Shown here in pieces: positions 20,579 to 30,372 of a DNA stretch of 64,000 nucleotides. The translations under genes and the position numbers were made by a program. Location of the stretch: NCBI GenBank assembly GCA_030271035.1, contig JAMBUN010000063.1, positions 186,001-250,000 on the forward strand. Direction: 5' to 3'. The first letter of the stretch is position 1. Each line of letters opens with the position of its first letter. The notes beneath the pieces are model-generated. The model was not told the DNA's origin. It ran no database searches and was given only the letters and a program-made list of their open reading frames with translations. This stretch comes from Microascus cirrosus (lineage: Eukaryota; Ascomycota; Sordariomycetes; Microascales; Microascaceae).

Positions 20579-22123
20579 CCGCCGAGTGTGAAATTTCGTC
20601 CTCGGTAAGGTGGGGTTGAAGTGGGCAGTTCGCAATTGGGGCGAGGCTGCTGCGCTGAGGTGTAAGAAGGCTTTTTTTATGAGTCCTTGTGCAATTGAGT
20701 AATACGGGCGAAGAGTAGGGTGTTCGTCGGAGCTTCGTCGGGTCTTGTAAAGGTTGTGTGGTTGCCGGCGGGATGTTTGTGCTATGTTTATGAGTCAACC
20801 CAAGTGGTGAACTCTGGAATGCCTTGAACTTACCCCACAAGGTGTCACCGAATTCCAGGACCCACTGCCGATAGAATGAATTTCACGCCGCTGAAGCACC
20901 GCCAGAAACCCTGCAACATGTGTTATGCAGCAATAAAACAGAAACACTAGCCTTTTCTCTCGTTCTTCGAAATCAGACTCCAAATGAACGAACCCCAAAA
21001 GAGTGCTGACCCAAAAGCGCCTTCGACTTCTTTTACGGCCAAAGATAACAGAGGGCTTTCAATTTACGGCAGTTAGTTTGGGGTGATGAGCTAGCTGGAG
21101 TGTCTTTCAACGCTTTGGGACGTCAAGGACAGGTTGTCAGCCCATGTCACCGTGTTGTTCAGTAATATACGGCTCAAGGATTCGTTGCTTTGCCTCAACA
21201 ATTTCCGGTCATCGCAAGTTCCTGGTCCCCGGTATCTGCTCGGCTACCAGTTCTCAACCTGCGGAAGACGCAAAACTCCTATAGTAGCAAGAATCGAAAA
21301 GTGGCAAATCTTCTCCCAATTGGCACAAATCACGACGTATATCCTGCGTCTTCCCTCGGCATGTTCTTGTGCCGCGTGCATTTTCTAGTGGTCGTGATGC
21401 TGCAAGCGCACCAAGCTAGGCGTGAGACTGACCCCACACGAGCACGTTAACCGAGCCAAGTGCCCGAAACGTTAGGCGATCCCCCAACGGGATCGGGAAC
21501 TGCCAGGCCCGTTCGGTTCAAGCCCAAGCACCACGACCCTGACCTCCCCTGCCAGGGAAACCCCAAAGAATCCCCAACCTCAGACCCTTCCTCCCTCACC
21601 TCAGATCGCTTCTCCAACCCGACGCAGTGCCGCCGACGAACACCCAGCTAGTGCAGCTGATAGATTCCAGCACCCCAGTATCCGGGGCCCTCGGATCGGA
21701 CTGCTTCTCCATCAACAATTGTTGCGGCTACTACGCCCAGGACAACGAACATAAGGTTTTCCCATCCCACGACCTAACATCTCGCTCTCTGTATTGTAGA
21801 CGACACTAGATATCCTTGGCCTTGCCCGTTGTTCTTTTCGCCTCGACCTCCCATGCCTTGATTAGTTGAAACACACGGCCCTTGTACCGCACCACGTCCT
21901 CCCGACGTGCCACGACGAAGCCCCCTCGTCCCACGCTCGTTTCCCCCACCCGAATCCCTTGTTCGATTGCGGTGAATTTGATCGCAAAGGTGCCTCGGGA
22001 CGACCCGAACCATAGCCTAACCAACGAGTCCTCGTCCAATTACGCGACCATCCAACTAAACTAGCTGATACCCGTCGCCCGCGGTCGCCACAGACGCCTC
22101 ATGGCCGGTCTGACAGCCTGAAG
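20579..22123. other. Divergent region between gcd7 and nem1
   Basis: About 1.5 kb. The part next to nem1 (21500-22120) is C/A-rich leader-like sequence. A 77-codon minus-strand frame (21806-22039) opens only from TTG and was rejected. Nothing else seen. Confidence 0.5.
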
Positions 22124-23793
22124 ATGAACTCCCTTGGCATCCTATCGTCTAGAGTTTCGCCGCCATCCAGCACCGCCCCGTCGCGCTCAAACTCGATAAC
22201 GTCACTAGGACTCGCTGTTCAGCCCGACGTCGGCTCCGGAGAGCATGCCGGGACGCCTGCGAACGAGACCGCGCCCGCTAAACCCGCTGCCGAAAACAAC
22301 CCCGACGATATCACCACCGACACCCAGGGACAGGAGGAACATATGGTAGGCGAATACTCGCCGCTATTGGGCGGCCCCAAGGATCTGAACTCACGGTCGG
22401 CGTCTTGGCATCTGATCCCTCGTCGCCTCGCCGTGTCGCTCATCAACTCCTTCCGGTGGATACTGTCTACTCTAGCAGCACCCGGCGTCTACCTCTTTGC
22501 CTGCTTTTGTGACGAGCAAGACAAATTCTCGCCTTTCTACCCCGTACGGAGGTTCTACCGCTGGTGCAAGGGCGGATCGTCTAAGCTGGGCTCCTCTAGA
22601 TACTCTGAATCGGCGATTGACGAGAAGGACGGGCCGCCGATTAGTCGCGGAAGCCGTCCTCGGTCAGGAACCCGCTCGCGTCCGTCTATGTCCTCCTATT
22701 CATCCTCCTCGGCAGCCTCCGAGTCTGAGCGCGATTCGGCCAAAAAGGGCCTCCGACCTCGAAGCGGTACAACCCCGCCGGAACATACGAGATCGCATTC
22801 TACGGACGAGTCGAACGATGCGTCTGGAGAAAAACGATCGATACGGATAAAGCTGAGCCATGACGAAATGCGGCAACGACGACACCGAAAGACCCAGTCT
22901 ACTGCGTCTCGGACCAGCAAGTCAGGAAACCTCGCGACCCCCGAAATCTCTGCACAACTCAAGTCGCCGACATCCCCCGTTGGCAGTCTGACGAAGTATC
23001 CGAAGACCCCCGCGCCCCCGCGCCCACTGATACCGCGACGGCAGCCATCGTACCTTAACCTGGACCCGGCGCCGCTGAAGCACCAGAAGACGCTGATTCT
23101 TGACCTCGACGAGACGCTTATCCACAGTATGTCCAAGGGGGGCCGCATGAGCACTGGCCATATGGTAGAAGTACGGCTGAACACGACGCTCGTTGGGGCG
23201 AGCGGTGAGACGTCGATTGGACCGCAGCATCCGATCTTGTACTATGTCCACAAGCGGCCGTACTGCGATGACTTTCTGCGAAGGGTAAGATAAAGCTCCC
23301 GGAGGTCCACTTACGGGGGTCAAGGCCCGCTGACGTCGAAAAGGTCTGTAAATGGTTCAATCTCGTTGTTTTCACCGCCTCGGTCCAGGAGTATGCGGAT
23401 CCGGTCATAGACTGGCTTGAGCAGGAGAGGAAGTTCTTCTCCGGGAGGTACTACCGACAGCACTGCACGTACCGGCATGGTGCGTTTATCAAGGACCTCA
23501 GCTCTGTAGAACCCGACCTGAGCAAGGTTATGATTTTGGACAATAGCCCGCTGAGCTACATGTTCCACCAGGGTATGTTGAGCCTCCGTCTTCCACCAGC
23601 GCTGTTACGTGAGAGGCAAAGCTCGCTAACATGTTGTCCAGATAACGCCATTCCTATACAAGGCTGGATCAGCGACCCGACGGACAGCGACCTCCTCCAC
23701 CTCGTCCCGTTCCTAGAAGGCCTGCAGTATGTGTCCGATGTCCGAGCATTACTGGCGTTGCGGGGCGGCGAGGACGGGCAGCATATGGCGTAA
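22124..23793 (+). CDS. nem1: Nem1-like lipin phosphatase catalytic subunit (CTDNEP1 family)
   Basis: Three exons, 22124-23284, 23344-23572, 23642-23793, giving 513 aa. The HAD-type phosphatase core near the C-terminus has the DxDx(T/V) nucleophile motif DLDETLIHS from residue 327, then HKRPYCDDFLRRV, VVFTASVQEYADPVIDWL and ILDNSPLSYMFHQDNAIPI, all diagnostic of the SCP/Nem1 class. A hydrophobic stretch at about 102-129 fits the ER/nuclear-envelope anchor. Between them lies a 180-residue Ser/Arg-rich disordered part. With Spo7, Nem1 dephosphorylates the phosphatidate phosphatase Pah1 and so steers lipid toward storage. Both introns sit inside the phosphatase domain and restore conserved sequence. 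Confidence 0.92.
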
Positions 23794-25512
23794 TAAAAGT
23801 CTAGACTGGGTTTCTTGCATTTCAATCTCCTCTTTCGGGAAACACGAACCAGATGGCCGGGCTCTTAATCCCACCGGAGGTCCCGTTATAGATCCTTTCG
23901 TAGAGGGCATGTCCCCTTGGGAATTGGGGAAGTAGGAGGGGAGTACTGGTTTGCATTGGTATGTATGTAATAAGCGGTAACAAGCGTTTTTTCACGAGGG
24001 GGTTTGTGTCGGAGGGGCCGGCGTTGAATTGTACGATGTTAGTTCGGCTCGTGAGGATTTAGACCTTGTAAACAGGGTGACTAGGGGCGAGTGTTGGCTG
24101 GAGGATGAGGAGTGTCTAAGCGGTGATGGCATTTAATCATATGGTTGTTATCGTCTTGACTCGCTGTCGTCGGGATCCGTGAGTACAGAAGGGTGGATCG
24201 ATTTGAAGACCAGGCTCACGCCATCGTGATATAGCGTGTCTTGAGACGGCTCCTTCCAATTCCTGTTCCTCCTGAGTCTCTACCCATCGTGGCTTAAGCT
24301 TTCCCACGGGTAGTCAATAGGACCCACTCCGAAAGCGGGTGGGTAGACCCAATCCTCAATACCGCTACTCCTGGGAGTTTGCGCAGGACAGTCTCGCGAT
24401 CTCCCGGGACGTCACCGCGGAAGACTGACGAGGAAACATTGTGCTCCAAGGTGAGAACTTAGTTGGCCCCACCACCAACGAAAGAAAATAATATTGTAGG
24501 AGGAGCTTAGCCGCGTCCTCTCGCTATGAGTGGGGCGTAGCTGTCGTGAACTTTCCAGAAACGAGAGCAAAGCCCTTGGAGCTCTGGCATGAAGATGAAG
24601 CAACGAAGTTATTCGCTAAAACAACACCCCCCCCGGCCCCCCAAAAAAGCCCCTCTTCTGTACCCCACTCCATTGTCCTTCATGACGTCCAAGATGATAC
24701 GGAGCAGTGACACCATCTCGGAAGCGTTCAGCGCGGGGAGCCGACACGTAGGCAACCGCTTTTACCTCTGGCTACTTCCGAAAACAGAAGAACGAAGAAA
24801 GGGGGACCATAGTGTTTCGTGGCTTGCTCGTACTCTCCCTTCGCACATACATGTACCCAGTAGCGCCATAACGCCAGCGGGAAGCAGCTAGGCCGCCATC
24901 AGAGAGGTGCTACCTGTGATATGCATAACGCAATATCCAAGGATAAGAAGTACTGAGGATTTCGCGGTGCAGAACCGTCCCAGCTGTTACCCCGGCCGCT
25001 CATCCGGCCTTGAGCGGGGCTCTTCTGTGAGTCGAAGAGGGACAGTCCGGATGACAATATCCTAAACCCACACCCCCAGATTGTACGCACCCCTCTCGGC
25101 ACTGTGGTCGAGTGACATCATCACGCTGCCCAAGCTCTCCCACCAACCAAACGCCCATGCCGCCGCCCGCCAACGTGACTAAACCCACTACCCGCAAGAC
25201 ATGAATGTCACAATGATGTATTCCCATGCGCTCACGCGCTAGGGACGGTACTCGGTATAATGGACCTGGTGCTGGGTGACCAAGGATGGGGTAGCAGTTA
25301 CTCGTCTCTGCGCTTTACGTAGTTGGTTCTGGAGCTGTTACCCATCCACAGGTGACATATAAGGCGGCCCTGTGCTCCCATTTATTTCCCTTCTTCCTGC
25401 TACAACTCCCGCTCACTTCTCCTGCCGTGAAACGACTTCCCATCATCAATATCGCCTCTCCATCTTGCCACGAAGAAGAAACGACATCCAGAAGCCTTGA
25501 ACCATCATCAAA
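23794..25512. other. 1.7 kb intergenic region, no supported gene
   Basis: Holds the nem1 3' flank and the promoter of the next plus-strand gene. A C/A homopolymer-rich patch lies at 24623-24651. Frames at 24589-24891 (+) and 25000-25227 (-) are short and without motif. Confidence 0.5.
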
Positions 25513-26239
25513 ATGTCTCTTCACTGTAAGTCCGGTACCAGTAGCACGTGGGTTCGGTCGAGGTACCCTTGCCCTCAAGCTCTCCGTGAGAGCTGCTGGG
25601 CTGCGATCGCAGTCCTCAATCAAAGTGGTAACCCCCCTACTGTCAACAGGAGCTAATTATCAACGCCAGACCTCCCCCCGGTGAAGCCGTCGGCCATCGC
25701 CCTCGGCACCGTCTTCAACCAGACCGCTGAGCTCGCGGGTAAGTTCCGTTCGCCTCAGTAAAGGAAACCAACACCTAACGTCGCTCAGTTCTCTCCCCCC
25801 TCTTCGGCCAGACCTACCAGCGCGCCAAGGTTGCCAACACCGGCGAGGAGTTCCTCCGCTCCAAGGAGGCCTCGTCAGCCGCCGTCGCCTGGGGCACTAC
25901 CCTCGTCGGCTCCGCCCTGCAGAGCTACGGCATCGGTGCCCTGATCAACGCCACGGGAACCCTCAGCTACAAAGGCGCAGCCTACCTCGGCGGCCTGATC
26001 TTCATGGCCACCTCGGCCCCTACTGTGAGTTTCTGCCCCCGTGAGAAGACGAGGAGTGGCTTTCCCACCCTTTCCTCCTTCCTCTTCCTAACCTTCCGAT
26101 CCAGTTCCTCTCCCAGGTCCTCACGGAGAAGCGGCCCCTCGACACCGTTGGCGTGAGCGTTGCCGCGAAAATCTTCGAGACGCTCGGCCTGTCGGTGTTC
26201 CTCACCTGGTGGGGGACCAGAACTAATCCCTTTGACTAA
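25513..26239 (+). CDS. Small multi-pass membrane protein of unknown function
   Basis: Four exons, 25513-25525, 25670-25738, 25789-26024, 26105-26239, giving 150 aa. All joins are in phase and produce smooth sequence (MSLHYLPPVKPSAIALG at the start, TWWGTRTNPFD at the end). Hydrophobic stretches at about 12-30, 57-80, 86-105 and 120-142 suggest four membrane segments. The phrase VLSPLFGQTYQRAK after the first helix faintly recalls DUF1761 membrane proteins, but I cannot confirm that. The 13-nt first coding exon has only four full codons. The start is the only ATG before that strong donor. Function unknown. Convergent with nhp2, 443 bp away. Confidence 0.8.
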
Positions 26240-26682
26240 GGGCGCCGGAGCGGGTTTGCTGTATGATAACGAATATATGGGTGGATTGAACCCTTATCAT
26301 ATATAAGTACAAAACCGGTCCAAATACAATAAATACCATTTGTGAAAATCTCATAGTTTCCCAGAGAAATGTGTGTCCCTCTCGAAATGCCTGTACAAGC
26401 CATAGGTCTGACGAAAAAAGGGGCATCGCTTGTGAAATCTGTATCGGAGACTTGAAAGGTCCTTTCGATCTTGTTAACGTGCCTGAAAACCTAAAATCAA
26501 ACATCCCGCAAACGCCGTTCCCGAGGCTCATCTGATATCGCCGCCATGCTGGCAAGGGGATATTACACAGGGCCGCCCAGCCAGGCCCCAATACGTCTTC
26601 CAGTCTCCAATATAACCACCCCTGACTGCGCTTTTGACCACCTCGACGCTCCGCCAAATCGCCTTCAAGCCGAGCGATCACC
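26240..26682. other. Convergent 3' region, no gene
   Basis: Shared 3' flanks of the small membrane protein (+) and nhp2 (-). Nothing else seen. Confidence 0.55.
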
Positions 26683-27491
26683 CTACCAGAACGACTGCCT
26701 CTCCGTCTCCTTCTGCACAAGCTTCACGACCCCCTGATACGTCTCCTCCCACTTCTCCCCGTCCTCCTCCTCATCGTCTTTCTTCTCCTCCTTCTTCCTC
26801 TTGACGTCCCCCTTCTCCATGACCATCACCACGCTCGTCGGCCTCTTCGTCTTGGCTGCGGCGCCGAGCTCCGCACGCGAGGGCACGAAGATGTAGGGAA
26901 CGTTGTGGTCCTCGCAAAGAACGGGGATGTGTGCGATGACGTCCGCGGGCGAGATGTCCGCCGCGATGATTACCACGCCGGGGAAGGAGCGGTTCGTAGG
27001 GGTCGAGGCAGGGGACTTGCGGAGAGTCTTGACGACCTCCTTCACACCGCGCTTGAGGGAATTGTTCTTCGCCGCTGTAGGCCCGGTGTGTTAGTCTCAA
27101 TTACATCGCTGGAGGTCAAGGGCCAAAGGGTACCCCCATGGTTCTGGTGTGGAAACAACTCACCCTTCCGGACGCCCTTGAGCACCTTCTTCACGTTCTT
27201 CTCATCAGCAAGCGGAACCGCAAACTCGACCAGCGCCGCTGCCCCTGCAGGCACGACATCGCCCTTCTTCTTTGGCGTCGCGACCTCGTCCACGGCCATG
27301 GCGCCCGCCTCTGAGGCGGGGACCACCGCCGCGGGACCGTCGCCCTGGAGATGCTCGTCTAACACGGCGGCCAGCTTCGCCTTCTTCTCCTTCTTCTCTT
27401 TCTTCTCCTTCTTCTCCTTCTTCACGCCGCCATCCTCGCGGAGCTTCTTCTCCTTCTTCTCCTTCTTCTTATCCGGTCTTTCGGCGCCCAT
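26683..27491 (-). CDS. nhp2: H/ACA snoRNP protein Nhp2 (L7Ae family)
   Basis: Two exons, 27491-27164 and 27074-26683, giving 239 aa. The L7Ae RNA-binding fold occupies about 95-225: LKRGVKEVVKTLRKS, GVVIIAADISPADVIAHIPVLCEDHNVPYIFV and SRAELGAAAKTKRPTSVVMV. Nhp2 binds H/ACA guide RNAs with Cbf5, Gar1 and Nop10 for pseudouridylation of rRNA. Yeast Nhp2 is about 156 aa. This one has a Lys/Glu-rich head (residues 7-37, repeated KEKK units) that looks like a nucleolar targeting tract, plus a Lys/Glu/Asp insert near 205-220. The splice rebuilds VRKAAKNNSLKRG. The start is the first ATG ahead of the Lys tract. Confidence 0.9.
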
Positions 27492-28031
27492 TGCGGTTGG
27501 AGGAGCGGGGTGCTTTCGGGGTTTCCGAGTGTCAAGGACGGAGTCCGTCGAATAGGATATTCCGACTGGGCTGTCGGGGCGGACTCGGACTCGGTGTGCT
27601 GCGAAAATTGGTTTTACTTGGTTGTCGCCGTCAATTTCAACGATTTGGAGGGGAGCCGCCAAAATTCTGAACGGGAAAAGAAAAATTTCTGACCGCCCAC
27701 ACTGCTGGCGAATGATTATGTAATACCAAGGTTTGAAGCACTAAAGCCAACACAGAGCAGCAGGACGAGACCGAGATGAATGGAAATCGACCCTAGTCTA
27801 TTGCCTCATAATCAATTGAAGTCGTCTCAGCTTAGAAAAGGATATTTAAGGGCATCAAACTGACTAGAGGCGATGAGATCACCATATCTATTACACAGCA
27901 CCAGTGTCTCGAGCTTGCCGGCAGTGGGTAAGGCGAAGACTGTTACAAGACAGAATCTATTGCGTTCACCACTCTAGGTACAAGTTATACAGAACCCCAA
28001 TAGACACATTAAACCGCTCCCAAGCGTCCCT
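27492..28031. other. Spacer between nhp2 and qcr8
   Basis: 540 bp between tandem minus-strand genes: nhp2 promoter and qcr8 3' flank. No gene seen. Confidence 0.55.
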
Positions 28032-28722
28032 TTACTCCTCTTCGCCAAACTCGGCACGGCCCTCCTTCGAGTTGAGGTAGTGGTTCCTGCACCCACTTTA
28101 GCATCTTTGTCCCGTAACGTGCTCGCCTGGGTGTGACGCTGCTTCCTTACCTCTTGTTCGCCCAGTCCATGATGAGGTAGCCGGTGACGGCGGGGACGGC
28201 CCAGTAGAAGAAGCTACCGTAGAAGCGCCTCCAGACGTTGAAGACAGCGTCGTGGGCCGCTCCGGCGAGGGGGTTCTGCCTGTTGGCGGAGATGCCGAAG
28301 GTGATGATGCCCTTCTGCGCCTGGCCGCCTGTCTAAAGTGTAAGCTATGGTTCTAGAAATATGCGGAGTACGCAATTGGTTGTCCGGGTCCGGAGACGAC
28401 AATGGCATTCGGTGTGTAGGCATCGTGAGTCGACTGCGGCACATCGTAGCCTGTCCGGAGCCGAGCCGGTCGTTGTTGAAGCCGTCGTAGAAGAAAAAAC
28501 ATAGGATCTAAGATCCTACTTACCAAAGTGGCCCCAGTGACCCATGTAGCTACGCAGAGTCAACCCGTTAGCACTCTCTCGAAGTCCTCAATCACAATGA
28601 TCCGTCCGGTCGGACAATTTCGGGTGCGTCGCTCTGCAACGGGCTCGAGTCTAAACTTACTGGCTGTGCTTCCCCAGGGGGATGGGGGCACTGCCCCCCA
28701 TGAGCTTCGGCGTGGGTTGCAT
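28032..28722 (-). CDS. qcr8: Cytochrome b-c1 complex subunit 8 (Qcr8)
   Basis: Four exons, 28722-28661, 28549-28524, 28328-28151, 28086-28032, giving 106 aa. Qcr8 is a single-pass complex III subunit that binds cytochrome b beside Qcr7. Sequence signs are QKGIITFGISANRQNPLAG, the membrane segment FYGSFFYWAVPAVTGYLIMDWA, and the tail NHYLNSKEGRAEF. Exon 2 is only 26 nt. The third coding segment is reached over a 195-nt intron, long for this window. A second acceptor 73 nt in (exon from 28450) would give a short alternative product that ends early, so minor alternative splicing is possible. It is head-to-head with phb1. Confidence 0.9.
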
Positions 28723-29027
28723 CGTTGCAAGTGGTTTCGCGTCGCTTCGGTTGTCGATGCGGAAAAGGAGCGTCGATTGCGTTTAGCGGGATTATCAGGC
28801 GAGCGTTCGGAAGCAAGAAATCCCAGAGTTCGCGATGCCGATTCGCCCGTCCCGTGATTGGCCGCTCTCAGAAGTGCTTAATCATCACTTTTCTTGGCAT
28901 TCACCCACCGATAGCTCCGGAGATTTCACGAGATAATACTGGGGGCCGTGAAGAGCTTCACATCTGATTCAAGCTCCTGCGTCAACTAAAATACCTCCCG
29001 TCTAGACGACCACCAGAATCCTACAAG
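28723..29027. promoter_or_regulatory. Bidirectional promoter region qcr8/phb1
   Basis: Only 305 bp separate the two start codons of divergent genes, both encoding mitochondrial inner-membrane proteins. A CCAAT box (ATTGG at 28857-28861) lies near the middle. Shared control is inferred. Confidence 0.5.
28857..28861 (-). promoter_or_regulatory. CCAAT box in the qcr8/phb1 promoter
   Basis: ATTGG on plus, CCAAT toward qcr8, 135 bp before its ATG and 167 bp before the phb1 ATG. Possible HAP-complex site. Confidence 0.35.
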
Positions 29028-29936
29028 ATGGCGCAGCCCCTCAACTTCGCCTATCGGATGGCTATCCCCGCGGCCGTCACGGTGGCCTTCGCGCAGCAGG
29101 CAATGTACGACGTGCGCGGCGGCTACCGTGCCGTCATTTTCGACCGCCTGGCGGGAGTCAAGGAATCGGTCATCAATGAGGGCACGCACTTCCTCGTGCC
29201 GTGGCTGCAGCGGAGCGTCCTCTTCGACGTACGGACGAAACCGCGGAACATCGCCACCACAACTGGCAGCAAGGATCTGCAGATGGTTAGCCTGACTCTG
29301 AGGGTCCTGCACCGGCCCGAGGTGAAGGCGCTGCCCAAGATCTACCAGGTGAGTTTGCCTTTTCCCTCCCATCCGTCTTTATATGTAGGAAGACTCTGTA
29401 GGGAGCGTGGAGCTGAATGAGCCCAGAACCTCGGGACAGACTACGACGAGCGTGTCCTCCCCTCCATTGGCAATGAGGTCCTCAAGGCCATCGTCGCCCA
29501 GTTCGACGCCGCAGAGCTCATCACCCAGCGAGAGGCTGTCTCCAACCGCATCCGCTCGGACCTCACCCGCCGTGCCGCTGAGTTTAACATCGCCCTAGAG
29601 GACGTCTCCATCACCCATATGACTTTCGGCCACGAGTTCACCAAGGCCGTCGAGCAGAAGCAGATCGCCCAGCAGGACGCCGAGCGCGCCCGCTTCATTG
29701 TCGAAAAAGCAGAGCAGGAGCGCCAGGCCAACGTCATCCGCGCCGAGGGCGAGGCCGAGAGCGCTGACACGATCAGCAAGGCTGTCGCCAAGGCTGGCGA
29801 CGGCCTCATCCAGATCAGGAAGATCGAGGCGAGCAGGGAGATCGCACAGACCCTGGCGTCCAACCCCAACGTTGCGTATCTGCCGAATGGAAAGCAGGGC
29901 GGGGGCCAGTACCTTCTCTCTGTTGGGAGGGCTTAA
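29028..29936 (+). CDS. phb1: Prohibitin-1
   Basis: Two exons, 29028-29348 and 29427-29936, giving 276 aa, the normal length. It is an SPFH/PHB protein with an N-terminal hydrophobic anchor (about 8-25), then GGYRAVIFDRLAGVKESVINEGTHF, DLQMVSLTLRVLHRP, and after the intron LGTDYDERVLPSIGNEVLKAIVAQFDA. A coiled coil follows (about 178-225, EQKQIAQQDAERARFIVEKA), and it ends YLPNGKQGGGQYLL. Phb1 and Phb2 alternate in large rings on the inner mitochondrial membrane that guard newly made membrane proteins and regulate the m-AAA protease. The intron is phase 0 and joins KIYQ to NLGTDYDE. Confidence 0.96.
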
Positions 29937-30372
29937 GGGGGTGTGGACATAGCGGGGGAAGTCGGGATCGAAAATGCTGTAAGGATACGACGTGTAGGAG
30001 ACATCCACTCAAACATGTAATTATACCCTGACGGGAAATGCAAACGATATCCCAAGAGAGGGAAGTTCCCAGAAGAAGCTCTGTCGTGTATTATGTTCTT
30101 GAAGGAGGTGAACAAACAGCCTCCCGCTATTCCTCCCCGCCTTAAACTCCGTAATGCATGCATATCGCGCCCAAGATCCTTCTCTATGCATAATGACCTC
30201 GCGCCAGGTCAACTAGTGATGGATACAGCCGTATCTCTCTTCTGCCACGTCACACTTCAACGCTCACAGACTTCCCTTTCCTCTTCGCAGCTGGCGGGAC
30301 GAACCTCTCATTCACCCGCCTGAAGCCTTCCTCCCTTAGCTTCCTCCACTCCTCCATCACATCCACCCTCGC
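29937..30372. other. Convergent 3' region
   Basis: 3' flanks of phb1 (+) and rex3 (-). No gene seen. Confidence 0.55.

Noticed and set aside
21806..22039. 77-codon minus-strand frame in the nem1 leader
   Set aside because: Opens only from TTG, overlaps the 5' flank of nem1 on the other strand and has no family signal.
27360..27480. Trinucleotide-like CTT/CTC repeat
   Set aside because: Explained by the Lys-rich KEKK coding sequence of nhp2 on the minus strand.
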